Positions 49,691 through 62,148 of a DNA stretch of 64,000 nucleotides are shown here, one piece after another. Numbering within the stretch: position 1 is the first letter of the stretch; each line of letters starts with the position of its first letter. This DNA is from Photobacterium sp. GB-56. Its GTDB lineage: Bacteria > Pseudomonadota > Gammaproteobacteria > Enterobacterales > Vibrionaceae. The notes under the pieces were generated by a model. The model saw only the letters and a list, made by a program, of their open reading frames with translations. It made no database searches and was not told the origin of the DNA. The stretch lies in NCBI RefSeq assembly GCF_003026105.1, contig NZ_PYNW01000002.1, forward strand, positions 1 to 64,000, given 5' to 3'. The translations under genes and the position numbers were made by a program.

Positions 49691-49723
49691 CATAGTTAAA
49701 TGGTGAGCATACATTTAACTATG
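49691..49723. repeat. 12-bp perfect inverted repeat just upstream of cydD
   Basis: CATAGTTAAATG and CATTTAACTATG are separated by 9 bases. The repeat lies 37-69 bases before the cydD ATG, directly beside the trxB terminator. It could be a transcription-factor operator or an RNA stem in the leader. Confidence 0.6.
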
Positions 49724-49730
49724 AGATAAA

Positions 49731-49759
49731 CAAACCGCCACTTATTAAGTTGCGGTTTG
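49731..49759 (-). terminator. Probable terminator of trxB
   Basis: CAAACCGC/GCGGTTTG stem with a 13-base loop 12 bases after the trxB stop; the T-run after it on the minus strand is short (TTTAT). Confidence 0.6.
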
Positions 49760-49771
49760 GACGTTTACTGA

Positions 49772-51607
<1,836 letters not shown>

Positions 51608-52102
51608 ATGGTAGATACCAAAAAGAAACCATCCAAGGAATTGGATCGCATTGACCGTAATATTTTGAATGAACTTCAAAAAGACGGCAGAATTTCAAAT
51701 GTTGAGCTATCAAAGCGTGTTGGTTTATCCCCAACACCTTGTCTTGAGCGTGTACGTCGTTTAGAGCGTCAAGGTTATATCAGTGGTTATACTGCATTGC
51801 TTAACCCACAGTTTCTTGATGCTTCATTATTAGTGTTTGTAGAAATCACACTAAATCGCGGTGCACCAGATGTATTTGAACAGTTCAATAAATCAGTTCA
51901 AGAGCTTGAAGATATTCAAGAATGTCATCTTGTTTCTGGTGATTTTGACTACTTATTAAAAACACGTGTATCTGATATGTCAGCATACCGTAAGCTTCTT
52001 GGTGAAACCTTGTTGCGTCTACCGGGTGTAAATGACACGCGTACGTACGTTGTAATGGAAGAAGTTAAACAGTCAAATAATCTAGTGATTAAAACACGAT
52101 AA
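51608..52102 (+). CDS. lrp: Leucine-responsive regulatory protein
   Basis: A 164-residue global feast/famine regulator. The N-terminal helix-turn-helix (LDRIDRNILNELQKDGRISNVELSKRVGLSPTPCLERVRRLERQG, here spanning residues 12-56) is followed by the RAM effector domain, with the GxxDY motif seen as VSGDFDYLLKTRV. It is nearly identical in layout to E. coli Lrp. It should bind leucine and control many amino-acid and transport operons, possibly including opp in this window. Confidence 0.98.
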   Translation: MVDTKKKPSKELDRIDRNILNELQKDGRISNVELSKRVGLSPTPCLERVRRLERQGYISGYTALLNPQFLDASLLVFVEITLNRGAPDVFEQFNKSVQELEDIQECHLVSGDFDYLLKTRVSDMSAYRKLLGETLLRLPGVNDTRTYVVMEEVKQSNNLVIKTR

Positions 52103-52131
52103 GTGTATTTCTGAGTATAAGCAGAATAAAT

Positions 52132-52165
52132 AAACGAGCGGCTATTTAGCCGCTCGTTTTGTTTG
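52132..52165 (+). terminator. Terminator of lrp
   Basis: AAACGAGCGGCTA/TAGCCGCTCGTTT perfect 13-bp stem, followed by TGTTTG. Confidence 0.88.
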
Positions 52166-52496
52166 TACGATATGTTAATTTATTCATAGTGGTGGTTAAT
52201 TGGACAAAAAGTGAATCAAATTGACATAGTGATGAATTTTTTTATCTATTGGGCGTCTAAAATAGCTATCTGTACCTTATTATCTGGGGCGAGAGAAAAT
52301 TTTTCACTAAAAGCTTTTTCGGTACACAGACAATGCACGCATTTAGTATAGAATAGTGGCATTGAGACAATGACATTGTATTTCTTATATTTAGCTAAAC
52401 TTTATAGCGCATTTGGCTATAGATATTAGTATTATTCGATGAATGTCTTAGATTTCTGGCAAAATTTTGAGTTTTATAGAGACATCGGAGTTATCC
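52166..52496. other. Upstream region of ftsK
   Basis: About 330 bases without a gene. It should hold the ftsK promoter. No SOS box was recognised, although ftsK has one in E. coli. Confidence 0.4.
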
Positions 52497-55400
52497 TTGA
52501 GGAAAATTAAAGGTAAAAAACTGTCCCAGATGCGTTTGTCAGGTACACAACGCATTGTTGAAGGTTTTTTAATCATCAGTATTTTAGCTGCTATTTATAT
52601 TATGGTGGCATTGGTAACATTTAACCCTGCAGATCCATCATGGTCACAAACTGCTTGGGAAGGGGTTGTTCAGAATAAAGCTGGCGCGTTTGGCGCTTTA
52701 GTCGCTGATACATTCTTCTTCAGTTTTGGTTCATTAGCCTATGTTTTTCCTGCCTTAATAGTCTTACTTGGCTATTATTTATTTCGTCGCCGTTCAAAAA
52801 GTTTATCTCACGATTATATGGTTTACGGCACTCGTCTTTTAGGTCTAATTTTATTGCTATTAACTAGCTGTGGTCTTGCTGATTTAAACTTTGACGATAT
52901 TTGGTACTTTTCATCGGGTGGAGTCGTGGGAGATGTTGTTTCAAACATCTCTATGCCATTGCTTAATGTGCTTGGTACAACATTAGTATTAATGTTTATT
53001 TGGGCTATTGGCTTTACATTGTTCTCGGGTATTTCATGGATATCAATTGTTGATACATTAGGTGAGAAGACGCTTGCTTCGTTAACATGGTTTTTAAATA
53101 AATTCCGCTCAGATAAACATGAGGTTATGCGACCTTTTGCAACCGAAATCCCTGATGAATCAGAAATGCCTTACATGGCACACATAAGTGACGTTGATGA
53201 TGAAGATGACCCGTTATTATCATCTTATGTTAATAACGAACCATTAGATAATAATGCAAAAGAAGTCGAATCTTCACCTTATAAGATTGTTCGACCGAAT
53301 TCTGATGTGACACGTGACCCGTTGTTAGAAACGAGTGAACCTGTTGTCAGCCCGCCCGCGGCACAACCGCAACCAGCTGTTCAACAACCTGTTGTAAGTC
53401 AGCCAGTGGTACAACCGCAAACTGCTGTTCAACAACCTGTTGTAAGTCAGCCCGCGGCACAACCGCAACCAGCTGTTCAACAATCTGTGATAAGTCAGCC
53501 CGCGGTACAACCGCAACCAGCTGTTCAACAACCTGTTGTAAGTCAGCCAGTGGCACAACCGCAAACTGCTGTTCAACAACCTGTTGTAAGTCAGCCAGTG
53601 GTACAACCACAAGCAGCTGTTCAACAACCTGTTGTAAGTCAGCCAGTGGTACAACCGCAAGCTGCTGTTCAACAACCTGTGGTAAGTCAGCCTGTTCAAC
53701 AGCAACAAGAGACAGTTCAGCAGCCAGCTACTCAGCCTCGTGGTCTTTCGATTGAGGATTTAGAACGTGAACTGGATAAAAATGAAGATTTTACTGTTCC
53801 AGTGGATGAGTATACGCAAAGTGCAATTGAAGCGGCTGAATCAGCAGTAACTGCTGCTCCTGCTTATCATTCTTCACAGCAGAATGTCGCTGAACTAAGT
53901 CAAGCTGAAGAATCTATGTCTGTTCAACAGACAACACCAGTAGCGTCGCAAGTTGTCGCTCCACAACCAACAACATCACAGCCAGTTCCTGGAAGTGATA
54001 TTGAAATTGGTGTGCAAGATGGTATGTCTGAACTAGAGCGTGGTGAAGCGGTAGCGTTAACACCAGAACAAAAAGAAAAAGCCGATCAGGAAGCGTTTTT
54101 ACAAAATATTCGTGATTTACAAAAAGAACAAGCGCATTTGGCTGGATTAGATAATCCGTTTTTAATGCAAACAGAAGTTGATCTTCCGGCGCCAACGTCA
54201 CCAATGCCGACATTAGATTTATTGCAACCAGCGCGTCGCACTGTGGAGCCTGCTTCTGAAGAAGAGCTGCAAGCGACAGCTGCGTTAATTGAATCTAAGT
54301 TAGTTGATTATAAAATTAAAGCGCAGGTGAAAGGGATTTATCCGGGGCCAGTTATTACCCGCTTTGAATTAGATTTAGCGCCAGGTGTGAAAGTCAGTCG
54401 CATCTCTGGTTTAGCAAAAGACTTAGCGCGTGCGTTGTCTGTGATGGCTGTACGTGTCGTTGAGGCTATTCCGGGTAAACCATATATTGGTTTAGAACTG
54501 CCGAACAAAGGTCGAGAAACGGTATACATGTCTGAAGTGGTCGCCAGTGAGCGTTTTCAGAATATGGATGGTCCATTACCGATTGTTTTAGGTAGCGATA
54601 TCGCTGGTGAAGCTGTTGTGGCTGATCTAAGTAAAATGCCTCACTTACTGGTTGCGGGTACGACGGGATCGGGTAAATCAGTTGGTGTAAACGTCATGAT
54701 CTTGAGCTTACTATACAAGTGTAAGCCGGAAGATTGTCGCTTTATTATGATCGATCCAAAGATGTTGGAATTATCTATTTATGAAGGTATACCGCATCTA
54801 TTAACGGAAGTCGTAACTGACATGAAAGATGCCGGCAATGCTTTGCGTTGGTGTGTTGGGGAAATGGAACGTCGTTACAAGCTCATGGCGAAATGTGGAG
54901 TACGTAACCTAGCGGGCTTCAACGATAAGTTAGAGGAAGCGGCAGCGGCGGGTTTCCCTATTCATGATCCATTATGGCAGCCAGGCGATACCATGGATGA
55001 ATACCCACCATTACTTGAAAAAATGCCGAGTATTGTGGTTATCATCGATGAATTTGCTGACTTGATGATGGTTGTTGGTAAGAAAGTTGAAGAGCTTATC
55101 GCGCGTCTCGCTCAAAAGGCACGTGCGGCAGGTATCCACTTAGTACTTGCTACTCAGCGCCCATCTGTAGATGTTATTACCGGCTTAATTAAAGCAAATA
55201 TTCCTACGCGTATGGCATTTACGGTATCGACCAAAACAGATTCACGTACCATTCTTGATCAAGGTGGTGCAGAATCCTTGCTTGGTATGGGTGATATGCT
55301 GTACTTACCACCAGGTCAAAGCCATACAACACGTGTTCACGGTGCATTTGCATCGGATGATGATGTACATAACGTGGTGAATGATTGGAAAGCGCGTGGT

Positions 55401-55697
55401 AAACCACAATATATAGATAGTATTCTAAGCTCAGACCAAGGTTCAGAAAGTCTATTGCCGGGTGAAACATCCACTGGTGGTGATGATGATATCGATCAAC
55501 TGTTTGATGAAGTAGCTGCATTTGTCACTGAAACGCGTCGCGCATCAGTATCGGGTGTTCAGCGCCGGTTTAAAATTGGTTATAACCGCGCAGCGCGAAT
55601 TGTTGAGCAATTAGAAGCGCATGGCATTGTTAGTCCACCGGGGCACAATTCAAACCGAGAAGTACTAGCACCTGCGCCAGTACAGATCCACGATTAA
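52497..55697 (+). CDS. ftsK: DNA translocase FtsK
   Basis: Septum-anchored motor that clears and segregates chromosome termini and activates XerCD recombination at dif. I start at TTG 52497 (1067 residues), 6 bases after GGAG; the TTG at 52467 is an alternative. There are four membrane helices in the N-terminal 200 residues. A Pro/Gln-rich linker follows and includes seven 16-residue repeats (about residues 285-400). The motor has [16 protein letters not shown] (Walker A), [15 protein letters not shown] (Walker B) and [12 protein letters not shown]. The C-terminal winged-helix gamma domain ([20 protein letters not shown]) reads KOPS sites. It lies between lrp and lolA, the usual order. Confidence 0.97.
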   Translation: MRKIKGKKLSQMRLSGTQRIVEGFLIISILAAIYIMVALVTFNPADPSWSQTAWEGVVQNKAGAFGALVADTFFFSFGSLAYVFPALIVLLGYYLFRRRSKSLSHDYMVYGTRLLGLILLLLTSCGLADLNFDDIWYFSSGGVVGDVVSNISMPLLNVLGTTLVLMFIWAIGFTLFSGISWISIVDTLGEKTLASLTWFLNKFRSDKHEVMRPFATEIPDESEMPYMAHISDVDDEDDPLLSSYVNNEPLDNNAKEVESSPYKIVRPNSDVTRDPLLETSEPVVSPPAAQPQPAVQQPVVSQPVVQPQTAVQQPVVSQPAAQPQPAVQQSVISQPAVQPQPAVQQPVVSQPVAQPQTAVQQPVVSQPVVQPQAAVQQPVVSQPVVQPQAAVQQPVVSQPVQQQQETVQQPATQPRGLSIEDLERELDKNEDFTVPVDEYTQSAIEAAESAVTAAPAYHSSQQNVAELSQAEESMSVQQTTPVASQVVAPQPTTSQPVPGSDIEIGVQDGMSELERGEAVALTPEQKEKADQEAFLQNIRDLQKEQAHLAGLDNPFLMQTEVDLPAPTSPMPTLDLLQPARRTVEPASEEELQATAALIESKLVDYKIKAQVKGIYPGPVITRFELDLAPGVKVSRISGLAKDLARALSVMAVRVVEAIPGKPYIGLELPNKGRETVYMSEVVASERFQNMDGPLPIVLGSDIAGEAVVADLSKMPHLLVAGTTGSGKSVGVNVMILSLLYKCKPEDCRFIMIDPKMLELSIYEGIPHLLTEVVTDMKDAGNALRWCVGEMERRYKLMAKCGVRNLAGFNDKLEEAAAAGFPIHDPLWQPGDTMDEYPPLLEKMPSIVVIIDEFADLMMVVGKKVEELIARLAQKARAAGIHLVLATQRPSVDVITGLIKANIPTRMAFTVSTKTDSRTILDQGGAESLLGMGDMLYLPPGQSHTTRVHGAFASDDDVHNVVNDWKARGKPQYIDSILSSDQGSESLLPGETSTGGDDDIDQLFDEVAAFVTETRRASVSGVQRRFKIGYNRAARIVEQLEAHGIVSPPGHNSNREVLAPAPVQIHD
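53345..53705. repeat. 48-bp tandem repeats in the ftsK linker
   Basis: Seven units of 48 bp encode variants of [16 protein letters not shown]. Units differ by a few bases. The reading frame is kept and the motor domain downstream is intact. Confidence 0.92.
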
Positions 55698-55795
55698 TGA
55701 ATAAACCGACACCTTGCTGTCAGTAAATTTATAGCGTAATTTAAACCGCTGCGCATAGTATGTTCGGCGGTTTACTTTAATAGAGGTAAGCGAAT

Positions 55796-56413
55796 ATGAT
55801 GAAAAAGTTATGGCTAAGTATATTAGTTGCCGTTCCAATGCTTGCAACAACAAGTGCTTGGGCTACGCCACAACAAGCATTAAGTAGCCGACTTGATAAA
55901 GTTAATGCCTTTAGTGCTAACTTTACTCAGAAAGTGATAAGTCCTGACGGTGAAATATTGGTTGATGGGACTGGCGATTTATCCATTAAGCGCCCTAATT
56001 TATTCCGTTGGGATACTAAAACACCGGATGCAAGCTTGTTAGTCTCCGATGGTAAAACAGTATGGTATTACAGCCCATTCGTAGAACAGGTCACGGCAAT
56101 GTGGCTAAAAGATGCCACAGAACAAACACCGTTTGTTTTGTTAACACGTAATAATGAAAAAGACTGGTCGCGTTATAATGTGAAGCAATTAGTAGATACT
56201 TTTACCTTAACGCCGAAAGATAAAACCTCTTCGATGAAAGAGTTTATCGTGACAGTATCTAAAGATGGTCAAGTGCGTAATTTCTCTGTAGTTGAGAGTG
56301 ACGGGCAACGCAGTAACTACACATTATCTAAATTTACACGTACTACACCAGCAGCAGACTTATTTAAGTTTACGCCACCGAAAGGGGTAGAACTGGATGA
56401 CCAACGTCAATGA
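55796..56413 (+). CDS. lolA: Outer-membrane lipoprotein carrier protein LolA
   Basis: A periplasmic chaperone that moves lipoproteins from LolCDE to LolB. A 205-residue precursor with signal peptide MMKKLWLSILVAVPMLATTSAWA. The mature protein begins TPQQALSSRLDKVNAFSANFTQ, and the RPNLFRWDTKTPDASLLVSDG strand bears the conserved Arg that gates lipid binding. AGAGG precedes two adjacent ATGs (55796 and 55799). Either may be used. It follows ftsK as in E. coli. Confidence 0.96.
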   Translation: MMKKLWLSILVAVPMLATTSAWATPQQALSSRLDKVNAFSANFTQKVISPDGEILVDGTGDLSIKRPNLFRWDTKTPDASLLVSDGKTVWYYSPFVEQVTAMWLKDATEQTPFVLLTRNNEKDWSRYNVKQLVDTFTLTPKDKTSSMKEFIVTVSKDGQVRNFSVVESDGQRSNYTLSKFTRTTPAADLFKFTPPKGVELDDQRQ

Positions 56414-56472
56414 AAAAACAATCGATATGATGCTATGAGTTAGCGTGTATGTATTGTTTATCTAAATTGTAT

Positions 56473-56496
56473 AGGTGGCTGTTAGCCACCTTTTTC
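56473..56496 (+). terminator. Terminator between lolA and rarA
   Basis: AGGTGGCT/AGCCACCT stem with a GTT loop and TTTTT. It overlaps the start of the longest possible rarA frame, which argues against a rarA start before it. Confidence 0.85.
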
Positions 56497-56516
56497 TGTT
56501 TATGGGAGTGGTTATT

Positions 56517-57857
56517 TTGAATAACTTCAGCCTTGATTTTTCTTCTGATTTCAGGCCGCTAGCCGCAAGAATGCGACCTCGAACAGTAGAAGAATATATC
56601 GGTCAGCAACATATTTTGGGGCAAGGAAAACCCTTACGTCGAGCCTTAGAAGGCGGGCAACTACATTCAATGATTTTGTGGGGGCCACCGGGTACAGGAA
56701 AAACGACATTAGCAGAAGTCGCTGCACATTATGCCAACGCTGAAGTAGAGCGTGTGTCTGCTGTAACATCTGGTATTAAAGATATTCGAGCTGCAATTGA
56801 TAAGGCTCGTGACAATAAAATGGCGGGACGTCGCACTATTTTATTTGTTGATGAGGTGCATCGTTTTAATAAAAGTCAGCAAGATGCGTTTTTACCGCAT
56901 ATTGAAGACGGTACTGTAACATTTATTGGTGCAACGACGGAAAACCCATCGTTTGAGCTTAATAATGCATTACTCTCTCGCGCTCGAGTTTATAAGTTAA
57001 AGTCACTTGAGGATGATGAGATCTTGCAAGTGATTGAACAAGCATTAACGGATAAAGAGCGAGGGGTAACTGAAACGAATTTACACTTTGCGGATGATAT
57101 TAAAGAAAAATTAGCTGAGTTTGTTCGTGGTGACGCGCGTATGTCTTTAAATTATCTTGAGCAGCTTATTGATATGGCTGAAGAAGATGATGAAGGCATT
57201 AAGCAAATAACGGTCGAATTATTGGCGGAAGTCACAGGCGAAAAGGTTGCGCGCTTTGATAACAAAGGTGATCTTTGGTACGACATGATCTCAGCGGTGC
57301 ATAAATCAATTCGAGGTTCTAATCCTGATGGTGCTTTGTATTGGTTTGCACGTATGCTCCAAGCAGGCTGTGATCCGCTATATGTGGCTCGTCGCCTATT
57401 AGCTATTGCTTCAGAAGATATTGGTAATGCTGATCCTCGTGCGATGCAAGTCGCGGTTTCTGCGTGGGACTGTTACACCCGTGTTGGCGCTTATGAAGGT
57501 GAGCGAGCCATAGCACAAGCGATTGTGTACTTAGCTTGTGCGGCGAAAAGTAATGCGGTTTATGTGGCGTTTAATCTTGCCAAAGCTGATGCGCGCGAAT
57601 TTCCCGATTTTGAAGTCCCTCATCATTTACGTAATGCGCCGACCAAGTTAATGAAAGAATTAGGTTATGGTGAAGGATATCGTTATGCCCATGATGAAGC
57701 AGGGGCTTATGCGGCAGGTGAAGTGTATCTACCGCGTGAAATCCGTGATCGGGTTTATTACCAACCATCAAACCGTGGTTTAGAAATGAAAATATCCGAA
57801 AAGTTGGATTATCTTGCTTCATTAGATGCAAAAAGCCCGTTAAAGCGCTACCAATAA
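56517..57857 (+). CDS. rarA: Replication-associated recombination protein RarA (MgsA)
   Basis: A clamp-loader-like AAA+ ATPase acting at stalled forks. I start at TTG 56517 (446 residues, [20 protein letters not shown]), preceded by GGGAG. ATG 56502 is possible, but ATG 56475 lies in the terminator. [13 protein letters not shown] (Walker A, about 57), [20 protein letters not shown] (Walker B), [12 protein letters not shown] (sensor 1) and [10 protein letters not shown] follow E. coli RarA nearly residue for residue. The C-terminal tetramerisation domain contains DIGNADPRA. serS follows 129 bases later. Confidence 0.96.
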   Translation: MNNFSLDFSSDFRPLAARMRPRTVEEYIGQQHILGQGKPLRRALEGGQLHSMILWGPPGTGKTTLAEVAAHYANAEVERVSAVTSGIKDIRAAIDKARDNKMAGRRTILFVDEVHRFNKSQQDAFLPHIEDGTVTFIGATTENPSFELNNALLSRARVYKLKSLEDDEILQVIEQALTDKERGVTETNLHFADDIKEKLAEFVRGDARMSLNYLEQLIDMAEEDDEGIKQITVELLAEVTGEKVARFDNKGDLWYDMISAVHKSIRGSNPDGALYWFARMLQAGCDPLYVARRLLAIASEDIGNADPRAMQVAVSAWDCYTRVGAYEGERAIAQAIVYLACAAKSNAVYVAFNLAKADAREFPDFEVPHHLRNAPTKLMKELGYGEGYRYAHDEAGAYAAGEVYLPREIRDRVYYQPSNRGLEMKISEKLDYLASLDAKSPLKRYQ

Positions 57858-57970
57858 TAAGGCTTTTTGGGTATCGTTAAACGACTGGCAGTTCCATGTG
57901 AGAACTGCCTTCCTAATTACAGACTATTTTGATAAAAATCGTCTAAATAACGTGCATTTCAGAATATTAA

Positions 57971-59293
<1,323 letters not shown>

Positions 59294-59312
59294 TCACTGA
59301 TTTGTCGTTTGA

Positions 59313-59340
59313 AAACCCAGCCATCGTGCTGGGTTTTTTT
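59313..59340 (+). terminator. Terminator of serS
   Basis: AACCCAGC/GCTGGGTT stem followed by seven Ts, about 20 bases after the serS stop. Confidence 0.9.
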
Positions 59341-60193
59341 ATGTCTGCTTGTTGTGATCAAAATTAATGGCACATGTCGTTATGTTTGGAACTGTTATAG
59401 CAAGATCATCAGCAATATCATTGATAATAAGATCGAAGAACTGGAAAATAGTGTCTGAGATCTGAATAGAATAAAGATAAAGCTCTTCTTTAAGTTTATT
59501 TTTATCTTGGTTATGAAATTGTATTTCATGAAATTTTTGTAGGAGCTTTTCAATAGGCCAAACAGGTGGCGTCTGTTGGCTTATCATCGATATCTGCCCA
59601 AGCCTTCGTTGGATCATTTTTACATGCATTTCTAACTCGCGCGCATAGCTTTTGCTTTCTAAAGGACAGTGTTCAATCGTCCAGCGGAATCTATTTAAAC
59701 TATCCAGTGAATTTAATGTAATAGGCCAAGCGGTTTGATAATGTTCGAAAGTGGTGTCTTTTTCGGCTGTAAGCAAGCTAGAACTAATAACATCATCAAT
59801 CAGATACATAATGTGTCGAATAATTCTGCCATGTACGGCTTGGCTGCGCTGTAAAGAGTAGTGAGGACAATCTGTAAATAAGCGCTGTATTTCTTGTCTC
59901 AATATCCGAAACATCGGTTTGTGATTGGTGTCAGCTTGATAAATTAATATTGAGAGTGTTTGCTTTAAAGCATGCCTTTTACGCTTAACAGATTCATGGA
60001 TCTTATTATCCATATTGTTACTTATAATTTTTTGATGGCAATAGCGGCGGTGATAACGAATGAATTGTATCAGTTCTCTGAGCTGCATTATTTGATCAAA
60101 TTGTAGTTGTAATTGGGTGTTATTTTTATTTGTTTTCCAAGTGATATATCCAATCGTTAATAGTGAAATAATGGCAGCTATGATCAACCACAT
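59339..60193 (-). CDS. Membrane-anchored helical protein, possibly NIT-sensor-like
   Basis: I start at ATG 60193, 7 bases after AAAGGG (284 residues); the TTG 13 codons upstream has no ribosome-binding site. One N-terminal membrane helix (MWLIIAAIISLLTIGYITW) is followed by a long all-helical domain. The first helix after the anchor (MQLRELIQFIRYHRRYCHQ) and the mid-region (GRIIRHIMYLIDDVISSS) recall the helices of NIT domains, but I cannot confirm that. No HAMP, kinase, GGDEF or methyl-accepting region follows. It may be an orphan sensor-like or scaffolding protein. Convergent with serS. AT-rich, so possibly acquired or fast-evolving. Confidence 0.55.
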   Translation of the reverse strand: MWLIIAAIISLLTIGYITWKTNKNNTQLQLQFDQIMQLRELIQFIRYHRRYCHQKIISNNMDNKIHESVKRKRHALKQTLSILIYQADTNHKPMFRILRQEIQRLFTDCPHYSLQRSQAVHGRIIRHIMYLIDDVISSSLLTAEKDTTFEHYQTAWPITLNSLDSLNRFRWTIEHCPLESKSYARELEMHVKMIQRRLGQISMISQQTPPVWPIEKLLQKFHEIQFHNQDKNKLKEELYLYSIQISDTIFQFFDLIINDIADDLAITVPNITTCAINFDHNKQT

Positions 60194-60335
60194 AAATAGC
60201 CCTTTAATTACTCTTATTCTTTTAGTAAGCAAGCAATCGTCATGCCGTTAATATATTTTAATTAAAACAACAAGTTAAATATGGTGTAACGGTGTCTTGT
60301 GAGCTAACTTGGTTCAAGTGCACCAAAATAGTGAA

Positions 60336-60362
60336 ATAAAAAAGGCGCCATAAAGGCGCCTT
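60336..60362 (-). terminator. Terminator of the symporter gene
   Basis: On the minus strand AAGGCGCC/GGCGCCTT forms the stem, followed by TTTTATT, 21 bases after the stop. Confidence 0.9.
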
Positions 60363-60382
60363 ATACAATGAGAATTACCGAA

Positions 60383-61696
60383 TTATGAGCTTTGCTTTAG
60401 AGGATGAAATTTAACTTCTTCATCTTTAACTGCAGCAGCAGGATCATTGAAGCGTTCAATATCAATCTCGTTTTCACTCTTAGCAACAATACATGTTACT
60501 ACAGAGTCACCAGTAATATTGACAGCGGTACGGATCATATCAAGTAGGCGGTCAACACCCATGATGATTGCAATACCTTCAACCGGAAGACCGACTTGGT
60601 TTAGTACCATGGCCAGCATGATCAAGCCGACACCAGGAACACCCGCAGTACCAATAGAGGCTAGTGTTGCAGTTACAATAACGGCAATGTAGTCACCCAT
60701 GCTTAGGTCAATGTTGAACGCTTGAGCAATAAATACTGTCGCGACACCTTGCATGATAGCCGTGCCATCCATATTAATGGTTGCACCTAGCGGTACTGTA
60801 AATGAAGCAATCTTATTATTTACGCCAAGACGTTTGGTTGCTGTTTCCATGGTAACTGGAATCGTTGCATTTGATGATGCCGTTGAGAAAGCAAACATCA
60901 CCGCATCTTCCATTTTCTTTAGGAAAGTAATAGGGCTTAGACCGGTAAAGATCTTTAGCATCGCACTGTATGTTACTAAACCGTGGATAAGTAGCGCTGC
61001 AACAAGGACTAAGAAGTAGTTAATTAGGTTAAAGATTGCATCTAGACCTAATCCTGTAAATAGCTTAGCCATTAGGAAGAACACACCGAATGGTGCAATG
61101 TTCATTAGCAACGCTACAAGCTTCATGATCACTTCATTAAGATCTTTGAAAACTTCAGCAATACGTTCACCTGGTTTACCCGCAGCGCTAATTGCGATAC
61201 CGAATAATACGGCAAAGACAATAATTTGCAGAGTATTACCATTTGCCATAGAGCTTATTGGGTTAGTTGGGAACATACCGACAATAACGCTACCTAGCGT
61301 TGGTGCTTCTTTTGCGGCAAATGTTGTTGCTGCGCTTAAATCTGCACCAGCGCCTGGTTGGAAAACATTAGCAAGGAAAAGCGCTAGGGTAATAGCAATG
61401 GCAGTTGTTGCAAGATAGAACAAGACTGTTTTACCACCAAGGCGGCCTAATGTTGCAATATCTTTTAATGAGCTAGTACCACAAACCAGTGATACAAAGA
61501 CAAGAGGTACTACAAGCATCTTTAAGCTGGCAATGAAAATTTTGCCACCTACATCAAACAAACCGTTAACGATGTATTCGTGGATAAAAGAGATATCAGC
61601 TAAAAAGGTGCGAATTAAAAATCCTGTTAGAATACCCAGTACCATACCGAGGATCACTCGGGAGGTGAGGGACATTTTTTTCTTTGTCGTTGACAT
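60383..61696 (-). CDS. Dicarboxylate/amino acid:cation symporter (DAACS/SLC1 family)
   Basis: A 437-residue secondary transporter. I start at ATG 61696 (MSTTKKKMSLTSRVILG), 6 bases after AAGGAA; the upstream ATG adds 11 unconserved residues. About eight membrane helices are visible, with two re-entrant loops. AFSTASSNATIPVTMETATKRLGV (HP1, serine-rich), TINMDGTAIMQGVATVFIAQ (TM7, NMDGT motif) and ASIGTAGVPGVGLIMLAMVL (HP2) with MGVDRLLDMIRTAVNITGD (TM8) are the substrate and cation sites. Substrate could be glutamate, aspartate or C4-dicarboxylate. I do not name it gltP, because the ion and substrate are not fixed by these motifs. Confidence 0.93.
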   Translation of the reverse strand: MSTTKKKMSLTSRVILGMVLGILTGFLIRTFLADISFIHEYIVNGLFDVGGKIFIASLKMLVVPLVFVSLVCGTSSLKDIATLGRLGGKTVLFYLATTAIAITLALFLANVFQPGAGADLSAATTFAAKEAPTLGSVIVGMFPTNPISSMANGNTLQIIVFAVLFGIAISAAGKPGERIAEVFKDLNEVIMKLVALLMNIAPFGVFFLMAKLFTGLGLDAIFNLINYFLVLVAALLIHGLVTYSAMLKIFTGLSPITFLKKMEDAVMFAFSTASSNATIPVTMETATKRLGVNNKIASFTVPLGATINMDGTAIMQGVATVFIAQAFNIDLSMGDYIAVIVTATLASIGTAGVPGVGLIMLAMVLNQVGLPVEGIAIIMGVDRLLDMIRTAVNITGDSVVTCIVAKSENEIDIERFNDPAAAVKDEEVKFHPLKQSS

Positions 61697-62101
61697 TGAA
61701 TTTTCCTTATAATTATTCACTCTGTCCATCTATATATCAGAGCCACAAAGAGACTATCAGCACTTCAATGTTTCAACCAAAGCAAAAATACGATCAAATA
61801 TTAACTATATGGCTTGAGTCACGTTTTTTATATTTATTTAAAGTTAAATAAGGGTAATATTAACTATATTTTAACATTTGAGTGGTTTTTATATCGGGTT
61901 GGTCACGCTTTTATCTTATATATAACTCTACCTAGTGGGCGTTGTTTACTCTCATTCTGTAAGAAAATAGTACTACTTCAGAGGATTAAGCTATTTCACT
62001 AATATTTATTTTATAAAATTAAAATGTTTTATTGGCTCTTGTTTGAATTTTTATTCTAAAAATATGAGTTTATATCCAATGGTGATGGGGGCGGCGACAA
62101 T
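61697..62101. other. Gene-free region upstream of the symporter
   Basis: About 400 bases with no gene, very A/T-rich around 61800-62060. It should hold the symporter promoter. A short plus-strand frame at 61814-62002 has no ribosome-binding site. Confidence 0.5.
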
Positions 62102-62126
62102 AAAAAAGGGCACATACAGTGCCCTT
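62102..62126 (-). terminator. Terminator of metG
   Basis: GGGCAC/GTGCCC stem followed on the minus strand by TTTTTTA, 22 bases after the metG stop. Confidence 0.88.
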
Positions 62127-62148
62127 CTATATATAGGTGAGGTGTAAA

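Noticed and set aside
53325-53708. Minus-strand open frames opposite the ftsK repeats
   Set aside because: They are produced by the 48-bp repeats of ftsK. They lack start signals and protein-like composition.
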